DNA from: Tragulus kanchil
Lineage: Eukaryota; Chordata; Mammalia; Artiodactyla; Tragulidae
DNA length: 64,000 bases
Assembly (NCBI GenBank): GCA_022376925.1
Contig: JAIOJX010000030.1
Location: forward strand, 169,193,298 to 169,257,297
Direction: 5' to 3'
The notes under the pieces were generated by a model that was not told where the DNA came from, made no database searches, and worked only from the letters and a program-made list of their open reading frames with translations. The position numbers and the translations under genes were made by a program. Of the stretch, positions 1 through 9,600 are shown piece by piece. How positions within the stretch are numbered: the first letter of the stretch is position 1; every line of letters begins with the position of its first letter.

Positions 1-290
1 GTTCTTCAATGTTTAAAAAAAGATACAAATAAATTACTCATCACTGATGTGGGTTTGCTTGGTAAGTCACTTGCTCAAAGTTCATTTATTAGTTCTTCAG
101 TCTCCCCTACCAATCATTAAATATATCTAATTCATTTCTATTCTAACACCACACCAGCTGAGGTCCTTAGTACTCCCCTCGGCTCACTACAAGCCTCACC
201 GGCTTGAGCTGTCTGCTCCTAAGTGCACATACTTCGCTTCATTTCTGGAGTCTGGCACAATGCCTGGCACATAGGAAGGGCTCAGTAAAC

Positions 291-507
291 GCCCTGGCCC
301 AGGAAGATTCCACGTGCCGCAGAGCAGCTGGACCGGTGTGTCCAATTATGAGCCAGTACTCTGGAGCGCACGCGCCCAGAGCTGGTGCAATGAGAGAGGC
401 CACCACAATGGGAAGCCCATATAGGCCAAAGAACAAAGATGGATGAAAATAAATAAATAAATAAATAACCAATAAAAGAGGCCAAAATTTAAAAAAAAAA
501 AAAAAAA
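291..507 (+). mobile_element. CHR-like SINE with distinctive tail (copy a, 5' truncated)
   Basis: Starts at GCCCTGGCCCAGGAAGATTC, so the tRNA-like head is missing. Shares the body (GGACCGGTGTGTCCAATTA, then CCAAAGAACAAAGATGGATG) with copies b-e, and ends CCAATAAAAGAGGCC plus poly(A). Its left edge coincides with a duplication junction. Confidence 0.8.
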
Positions 508-799
508 ATCTGTTCAGCATATCTGTCATCTGGCCCAGGGAAGTGTCACACAGCAGAGGCAGGGACACATGCAATTTGAAAAAGTATATTCAACATGACA
601 ATATGATTTTATATCCAGCCACGAAAAAAAAATTGTTTCTGTGGAAAGTGAACCTAGTGGTCCAAGGAGGGGATTTTTAAAAAGCCTGGCAAGGGAGTTG
701 TTTTTAAAAGCTGAGAAGCAGCAATAAATATTGAATTAATTAATATTAACTCATACATACTGAACAATTCAATGTAATGTTGCATGAGGTAATATTTTA

Positions 800-945
800 T
801 GTAATCCTGACTTTCAACTTCTTTTTTTGGCTGCACCATCCAGCATATATGATCTTACTTCCCTGACCAGTGATTGAACCTTCACCCCCTGCTAATTGGA
901 AGTACAGTCTTAAGCACTGGACCACCGGGGAAATATCTAATCCTG
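800..945 (-). mobile_element. tRNA-derived SINE, reverse, diverged
   Basis: GGCTGCACCATCCAGCATAT through ACTGGACCACCGGGGAAAT, the reverse complement of a typical ruminant tRNA-Glu SINE. Confidence 0.75.
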
Positions 946-952
946 ACTTTTG

Positions 953-3312
953 AGAGTTTCCTCTAGGCCTCAAATCACCTCAAATCCAGAAATGCAAAAG
1001 ACATTGTTTCCACCTACTCTTATAACTCAGTCTTGATGATTCTTTATTTAAGAAGGGTGACTTTATGTTTTCTGGCAGCTAAGGGGAAGGTATGGGATCG
1101 CTAAGTTTCCGTTCTTCAATGTTTAAAAAAAGATACAAATAAATTACTCATCACTGATGTGGGTTTGCTTGGTAAGTCACTTGCTCAAAGTTCATTTATT
1201 AGTTCTTCAGTCTCCCCTACCAATCATTAAATATATCTAATTCATTTCTATTCTAACACCACACCAGCTGAGGTCCTTAGTACTCCCCTCGGCTCACTAC
1301 AAGCCTCACCGGCTTGAGCTGTCTGCTCCTAAGTGCACATACTTCGCTTCATTTCTGGAGTCTGGCACAATGCCTGGCACATAGGAAGGGCTCAGTAAAC
1401 GCTGAGTGTTTCCTTGCCTTCAGGCCTTCCTCTCACTAGTGTCTCCTGCACGCTGCTTAAGAGCATTTCCCTGCAACAGCCCCAGGCCCACCTCAATACT
1501 CCTTCTCTCTGTTCAAGAACCTTTTCCAAAATGTGTTCTGCGAACATGACCACGCAGGATGTTTGGGGGGCTGGGGTCACATAAGTACAGGGTATAGTGC
1601 ATGTTCTCTCTCTTGGGGGTTTACACCACCCTCTGAAAAGTCCTGCATTGAGGAACCTATTTGAACTGACTGCTAGTACTTTCCAAATATGACTGACCAC
1701 AAATAAACTCCATTTACAGCCTGGAGAACTAGTATCCCATGTAACAGGCTTTGGGAAAAGGTAGTTTCCAGGATAAAATCTAAATGACTTAATCGAGTCT
1801 TACCCTATGAATGAATACTATGAGTCAGTGCTGAGCATATCATACAAATTACCCTGTCTAATCCTACCTTTGAGGCAGACACGATTTTTAAACCTATTTT
1901 GCATTGGAGAAAAGCAAAACTCAGATAGGTTAGTGATACTCCCAAAGTCACAGAGCTTGGAAACAGCAACAGCAGGACTTGAATTCAGACCTAGCTGATA
2001 GCACAGGCCGTGATCTTAGTCACCAAGCTACACCGAGATCTGGGGAAGAATAGTTTGAACCTAATATGACAGTTATGGGAGCTCCTGAAGGTTCTAGAGG
2101 ACAATACGCTAGGGTGGGGGGGGGGTCAGTCTTAGCATACAAATTTGCAGAGTTTCCTCTAGGCCTCAAATCACCTCAAATCCAGAAATGCAAAAGACAT
2201 TGTTTCCACCTACTCTTATAACTCAGTCTTGATGATTCTTTATTTAAGAAGGGTGACTTTATGTTTTCTGGCAGCTAAGGGGAAGGTATGGGATCGCTAA
2301 GTTTCCGTTCTTCAATGTTTAAAAAAAGATACAAATAAATTACTCATCACTGATGTGGGTTTGCTTGGTAAGTCACTTGCTCAAAGTTCATTTATTAGTT
2401 CTTCAGTCTCCCCTACCAATCATTAAATATATCTAATTCATTTCTATTCTAACACCACACCAGCTGAGGTCCTTAGTACTCCCCTCGGCTCACTACAAGC
2501 CTCACCGGCTTGAGCTGTCTGCTCCTAAGTGCACATACTTCGCTTCATTTCTGGAGTCTGGCACAATGCCTGGCACATAGGAAGGGCTCAGTAAACGCTG
2601 AGTGTTTCCTTGCCTTCAGGCCTTCCTCTCACTAGTGTCTCCTGCACGCTGCTTAAGAGCATTTCCCTGCAACAGCCCCAGGCCCACCTCAATACTCCTT
2701 CTCTCTGTTCAAGAACCTTTTCCAAAATGTGTTCTGCGAACATGACCACGCAGGATGTTTGGGGGGCTGGGGTCACATAAGTACAGGGTATAGTGCATGT
2801 TCTCTCTCTTGGGGGTTTACACCACCCTCTGAAAAGTCCTGCATTGAGGAACCTATTTGAACTGACTGCTAGTACTTTCCAAATATGACTGACCACAAAT
2901 AAACTCCATTTACAGCCTGGAGAACTAGTATCCCATGTAACAGGCTTTGGGAAAAGGTAGTTTCCAGGATAAAATCTAAATGACTTAATCGAGTCTTACC
3001 CTATGAATGAATACTATGAGTCAGTGCTGAGCATATCATACAAATTACCCTGTCTAATCCTACCTTTGAGGCAGACACGATTTTTAAACCTATTTTGCAT
3101 TGGAGAAAAGCAAAACTCAGATAGGTTAGTGATACTCCCAAAGTCACAGAGCTTGGAAACAGCAACAGCAGGACTTGAATTCAGACCTAGCTGATAGCAC
3201 AGGCCGTGATCTTAGTCACCAAGCTACACCGAGATCTGGGAAGAATAGTTTGAACCTAATATGACAGTTATGGGAGCTCCTGAAGGTTCTAGAGGACAAT
3301 ACGCTAGGGTGG
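953..3312. repeat. Tandem duplication A: 953-2117 and 2149-3312
   Basis: Offset 1196 bp. Near-identical, with one G-run difference (2039 region against 3234 region). An unmatched spacer of about 30 bp rich in G (2118-2148) lies at the junction. TTLL3 3' side, no exon. Includes a MIR-like element. Confidence 0.95.
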
Positions 3313-3462
3313 ATGAAAACAGGGAGGCTAGGGGAGGAGCTGGGGTGTAGGCACTCAGAGAGGTTCCATCGGACACCCTGAGCATCAGCTAAGAACATGG
3401 AAGCTGCCCAAGAGCAAGGGGCACCTGCCATGCCCCACGGCCCCAGCTGCAGAGGTACTCAC

Positions 3463-3658
3463 TGGATCACTTGGTAGTAGTGCTGGAGGAAGAGGGACCA
3501 GCCCTCAGGGCTCAGGTAGAGCGGGGACCCCACGTCCTTGTCGATGTCCATGTGGGCCAGGTTGCTGAGGTGCTCCTCGCAGGCGTGCAGAGCCTCATTC
3601 ACAAACTCTGGGGACACTGACACCGGCTTATTCTCCTGTTTCTTAGGATGCTTGTCTC
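3463..3658 (-). CDS. TTLL3: TTLL3 coding exon 7 (copy 1)
   Basis: The acceptor CCTCTGCAG precedes GA GAC AAG; the donor is CA|GTGAGT. It has 64 full codons: [20 protein letters not shown], then [20 protein letters not shown] and [19 protein letters not shown]. It is the last TTLL3 exon in the window in transcription order; no further exon is visible in 1-3400. Confidence 0.93.
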
Positions 3659-6600
3659 CTGCAGAGGTGGGGTGGGGGGAGTGTCACTATTCCACATGCC
3701 ACAGCTCCCACTGCCCAAAGGCCTGCCACTTACCTGTGACTTCACCCAAAATACACCTGCATTCCCTACTGCTGTGGCAGCTGTCACTTACTTCGGCCCC
3801 AGGGCTCGCCCATGCCCCACACTGTCCCAGAACCTGTCATTCATTTGAGGCTCCACCCTAAATGTCTCCAAAGCATCTCAGCACCTAGAGTACCAGCAGA
3901 CACACCTGCAGCCTCTCTGTCTTGGGAGCTCTGACACACCTGAGGCCCTTGTGCTCTGCACCTGACACACTCAGGAGACAGCAATGGAGTGGTCTTCCTC
4001 TCGAAGAGCCAGGAATTTTCCTCCTCCCAGCAGAGCTGCCTCTCACTGCCTCGAATCCCTGAGGAATTCTGACAACCCTGGAAGATGGGCCCTTGGGCTA
4101 CAGGATGGAGGCTGTGAGATGGGAGCTTAAGTCCAGAGAGGGAAGAGGCCAGCAACGGGTTGATCCAACAAGCTGGGAGAGATTCTGTGCCCCTGTCTAA
4201 TCCTACCTTTGAGGCAGACACGATTTTTAAACCTATTTTGCATTGGAGAAAAGCAAAACTCAGATAGGTTAGTGATACTCCCAAAGTCACAGAGCTTGGA
4301 AACAGCAACAGCAGGACTTGAATTCAGACCTAGCTGATAGCACAGGCCGTGATCTTAGTCACCAAGCTACACCGAGATCTGGGGAAGAATAGTTTGAACC
4401 TAATATGACAGTTATGGGAGCTCCTGAAGGTTCTAGAGGACAATACGCTAGGGTGGATGAAAACAGGGAGGCTAGGGGAGGAGCTGGGGTGTAGGCACTC
4501 AGAGAGGTTCCATCGGACACCCTGAGCATCAGCTAAGAACATGGAAGCTGCCCAAGAGCAAGGGGCACCTGCCATGCCCCACGGCCCCAGCTGCAGAGGT
4601 ACTCACTGGATCACTTGGTAGTAGTGCTGGAGGAAGAGGGACCAGCCCTCAGGGCTCAGGTAGAGCGGGGACCCCACGTCCTTGTCGATGTCCATGTGGG
4701 CCAGGTTGCTGAGGTGCTCCTCGCAGGCGTGCAGAGCCTCATTCACAAACTCTGGGGACACTGACACCGGCTTATTCTCCTGTTTCTTAGGATGCTTGTC
4801 TCCTGCAGAGGTGGGGTGGGGGGAGTGTCACTATTCCACATGCCACAGCTCCCACTGCCCAAAGGCCTGCCACTTACCTGTGACTTCACCCAAAATACAC
4901 CTGCATTCCCTACTGCTGTGGCAGCTGTCACTTACTTCGGCCCCAGGGCTCGCCCATGCCCCACACTGTCCCAGAACCTGTCATTCATTTGAGGCTCCAC
5001 CCTAAATGTCTCCAAAGCATCTCAGCACCTAGAGTACCAGCAGACACACCTGCAGCCTCTCTGTCTTGGGAGCTCTGACACACCTGAGGCCCTTGTGCTC
5101 TGCACCTGACACACTCAGGAGACAGCAATGGAGTGGTCTTCCTCTCGAAGAGCCAGGAATTTTCCTCCTCCCAGCAGAGCTGCCTCTCACTGCCTCGAAT
5201 CCCTGAGGAATTCTGACAACCCTGGAAGATGGGCCCTTGGGCTACAGGATGGAGGCTGTGAGATGGGAGCTTAAGTCCAGAGAGGGAAGAGGCCAGCAAC
5301 GGGTTGATCCAACAAGCTGGGAGAGATTCTGTGCCCCCCTTCATGAGGCATGAGGGGTCCTCAGACCACGTGAAACTACATGGTTTCATTGCTTCCTTTC
5401 CTCACAGACCTGAGCTCCCCATAGGCAGGGATGGACCATGTCCTCTTAGTCTGTCCTGTCAAGAGTGCTCAGCCACATGCCAGGCTCATCAGGGGCTGAG
5501 TGGGGCAGTGGGTCAATTAACAAATAGCATAACAGATGGGAAGACATGTGGGTAGGTGGGTGGGACATAAGAATGATGAATGGCCAAGCCAGAGTAAAGA
5601 TAGGTGGTGGATGGCAGGCTGGAAAAGAAGGACATGGATGGGGAGGCAGGTCTGTGTAAGGACAGGTAGGTAGATACGCAGGAAGGTGGAGTGGATGGAT
5701 GGATAGGCAGTGTGGAGCTGAGAGAAGTGAGTGAATGAATAGATCAACACTGGGAAGAAGGTAAGTGGATGGATGGATGGATGGGTAGATGAATGTGAGG
5801 TGAGTGTGCAAGCAGGCACGCAGACGGATGAACAGATCGTGGACAGAAAAATGGGTAGATGCATGGAAGAGTTGATAGGCAGGGCTGGTAGATGGACAGA
5901 GGGATGGGTAAAATACCACGACGGAAGTGGGGGTGAAAAGATGGGTGGGTGAGTGCTGGGTGGGAGGAGAAACGGCTGGGGGAGCAGAGGCAAGCACAGT
6001 ACTTACTCAGGGCCTCTTCCTCTTCTAGGGCAGCATGTGACTTCCACTTGGATTTTACCACCAGCTTGAGAACGTTGCGGGCAGCTGTCAGCCAGAAGTC
6101 CTCTGCTCCCGGGGCAGAGGATACCCTGCTCAGCCCCTAGGCTCCAGGCCTGTTCTGGTTCCGGAACCTGATCAGGACCTGCCCCATTTTGGATCCGGAA
6201 CCTGACTACCATTTCTGAGTCTAGAACCCAGCTCAGAACCTGGCTTCTGTTTCAACTGTGGAATGAAACCCAGAATCTGACCTAACTTGGTTCATATTCT
6301 GCCTTCAGAATCTTGCCTGGATCTGCTGTCTAACTTCTCCCTTCTGTTCTTGATCCACTTGTGTGTGTGTGTGTGTGTGATTTTTTTTGTAATTTTACTG
6401 ATAGTTGATTTACAATATCCTGATCCACTTTTGATACTTATTCTAGTCTGAGAACCAGACCTTGGCCCCAAAATCTATACCCGATTTGGAGATTAAACTT
6501 AGTGTTTAATCTGGATCCAAATTCTGACCTGAATTTTGAGCATGTGCTGGAGTTGGAGCCTATTCTGTCCTTAGGTCCCAAAGTTTAGTCTTTCCTAGAC

Positions 6601-9600
6601 TTGGAATCCAATTTAGTCAGTAGAATCTGACATGGGGTTGGACCTTATTCTGCATTTCAAACTCAACCAAGCGACCAACTTTTAGAACCTGCTCTAGAGA
6701 ATAAGATAAGCTATGTCAGCTCTTCTGGAGATCTAGGGTGACCAAGACTAATTAAGGAAGGCACAGGAGGGGAAGATGAGGATTGGGAATGGAGAAGGAA
6801 ATCTGCTGAGGTAGATAAGGGCATGAGGAGAGAGGCCCTTTACTCTCCAACACCAGAGAGGGCTTTAGTCCTCATTCTTTGACTTGAGGGGCCAGGCATG
6901 GGGCTAGTATCTCCTTACCTATGAAGGCTTTTTTGTCATCCTCAGCCCCCAGGCGGTAGCAGCGCGGGAAGAAGGAGTCAGCATCAGCCTCGTCAAACCA
7001 CGGCAAATTCCGGAGATTGAGACACAGACCCACCTATGGAGTTAGCCACCGAAGGGGCAGGGTGGGACCTTCCCAGGGGGCCTCCAAGGGGCTCTCCACA
7101 CTGGGCACCTCCCCAGAGAGCTCAAGGGGCCCTGCTTGGACATGCTCTGAGTCTCTGCCCCACGGGCTCATGTGCACTTGCACACGCTGCCCTCCGTCAA
7201 GAACACCCTACATTGTTCCTATTCACTCTTTTGCATTCTGAAATACCTGCTGCCTTGAGAAATCCTTCCCAGTCCACACTAATAATAGACTAGCAGGTCC
7301 CAATTATAAAGCCTATCATTCTTGCCATATCCCTAGAAGACAGGTCTTACCGGGATTCTCATTTTAAGATGAGGAGTCTGAGGCTCAGAGAAGTGAAATT
7401 ATTTAACCCACGTAAGGTATAATGGATCCACCAGCCAGGCGGCTTCTGCTCAGGAGAGAAGGGTCCTCCTGCTCACAGTCATGGGTCACGGTGTTAGCTC
7501 TAGCTCCAGACCCCATTTGGTTCCTGTAGTCTATGTTTAGTCATCATGTCTATATGTGCCAGACATGCGCACAGGTTGGATCTGAACTTAGGCATGTCCA
7601 AATCCCACGGAATCATGCACCTCCCCATCTCCTGAGATGTCTCACTGATAAGGAGAGTAGAAAAGGGGACTGATGGCCCAAGGGACTGGAGGATTGGCAG
7701 CTGCCCCTGTCCTAGAGAGCCCACCTTTGTGGTAAAGGAGCCTGCCCGGGCATAGTGGTTTATCATCTGATCCTTGGAGAGGAAGCGACAATCCAGGACG
7801 TCCCGCCGAGTGGTCCAGATGAAGTACGGAATCTCATTCCGAACCATACGAGACTGGGAGAGGGGAGGAGACAGGAGAGGCTGATGTGGGCAGCCCGAGG
7901 CCTGAGGACGCTTCTCCAAGCCCTGCTGAACACGGTGGGTGAGTGGAAGGAGAGGATGCTCTAGCCTACAGGTCATCTTTGTGTAAGTTAAGAAAAGACA
8001 TCTCTTCCCCCAGAGCGCACCCTGAGTGAGCAGCGAGCAAGCAGGTTTGCGGCTTCTTCAACCTCTAGGCTGTGACTGAGCCCCACAACTGAACGTCACA
8101 CCTGTTCTGGTTCTTGGTCATTAGTGACTTGTTCACTGGCAGGGAAGTGACTCTAAGCTGATGGGCACAGAGCATGTGACAAAGGTTCTCTCGTGGGCTC
8201 CACTTCTCCCCATCCTTCTTAGAACTGGGACACAGGATTACTGATAACCAGTGACACCACATGCCAGGCCCTGTGCTAAGCTTTCTAAGTCAATTCATTT
8301 AATCTTCACCATAACCCTATGAGGTAGGTGCTACCACTATCCCCATTTCACAGATGAGGGAACTGAGGCACAGGCATTAGTTCCAGGGCTCAAAAGTGCA
8401 ATGGTGAGTCTTCAACATCGCCTGACAGACAACGACAGCGGTTTGCTCTAGTTCAACTCAGAAAGAGGTGGTGCCGAGATTCAAAGTCAAGTGTCCCGAT
8501 CTGAACACAGGTATCATCCCCACCATATCAGCCGCCTCTTTCCAAGCATTTAAAAGTCCTTCCTTCTAGCCTTCACTTGCCAAGGACAGAGGAAGATGAA
8601 CTATGGGAAGGGGAAATGACCAGGCATTGAGGCTGTGCCGGTTTCTGATACAACCTAGCAAAGAGTTCTGAGCCCAGGCAAGCCTTGTCTATGTTGCTTG
8701 CCACTCCATTGATTTACCTAGGCTTTAAAGAACCGATCAGTTTTTACCACAGGTAGGAAAACTGAGGCTCAGAGAAGAGAAGGGCTTGTCTGTGGTCACC
8801 CACCAGGACTTTGTGCTCTCTCTCTAATGAAGCAGACTCCTGGCCCGTCCTCTGGATCCTCACCATCAGAGCGTGTGTCTCATTGAGGTCATCAAATTCC
8901 AGGATATCATCGAAGTCAAGCATCTGTGGTGGCTGGAATGCCTCATCCTCATCTTCATCCTCTGTGGATGCAGAGCCCAGGTCTGACAGGCCCCCGTTCC
9001 CGCCCCACAGGCCCGTACCAAGACCTCAACCCTGGGACAGTGGGAACCAGGGGAAAGGACTCAGACAGCTTGTGGGCTGGGAGGGACAGCTCACCCTCCT
9101 CTGCCGTGTCACTGTCACCCATCACGGAGCTGTCCAGATCCTTCTGCGGTGGCGGCAAGCTGGTACCCAAGTGATGAACCATCTTCTTCTCTACCCAGCC
9201 CCTTCGGCGCAAGAGGCACCGGATTACAGGGTAGCGGCCTTGGATCATAAAGATCTTCTTCTGCTGTAGGTGACAGGAGGATACTTTTTCAGTAAGGATA
9301 GCTTAAGTGCTAGTCACAGGGGATACAATGGTCAATCAGACAGCCATGGTCTCTGCCTTTATGAAATATACATATTCTAGTAGGAGAGATAGACTGGAGA
9401 CAAGCAGAAAAATAATCTACATAATAATAATCATGCAACTATATTTATTTGCTAATATTTATTGAGCATTTACTATATGTTAAACACCTAAATACATCAC
9501 TAATACATCGCCTGACAGACAACGACAGCGGTTTGCTCTAGTTCAACTCAGAAAGAGGTGGTGCCGAGATTCAAAGTCAAGTGTCCCGATCTGAACACAG

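Larger units (their letters stand above)
1..1402. repeat. Tandem duplication 0: 1-292 equals 1111-1402
   Basis: Offset 1110 bp. Only the last 292 bp of the left copy is in the window. It ends in GTAAACGC where the sequence switches to a SINE. Probably the tail of a left contig overlapping the next by about 1.1 kb. Confidence 0.85.
3048..5336. repeat. TTLL3: Tandem duplication B: 3048-4193 and 4191-5336
   Basis: Offset 1143-1144 bp. Duplicates TTLL3 coding exon 7. The left 265 bp also lie in duplication A, so that stretch occurs three times (about 1852, 3048 and 4191). Confidence 0.95.

Noticed and set aside
5446..5997. Minus-strand frames of 105-183 codons rich in His, Pro, Ser and Leu
   Set aside because: Translations of the degenerate TGGA repeat; three frames are open together.
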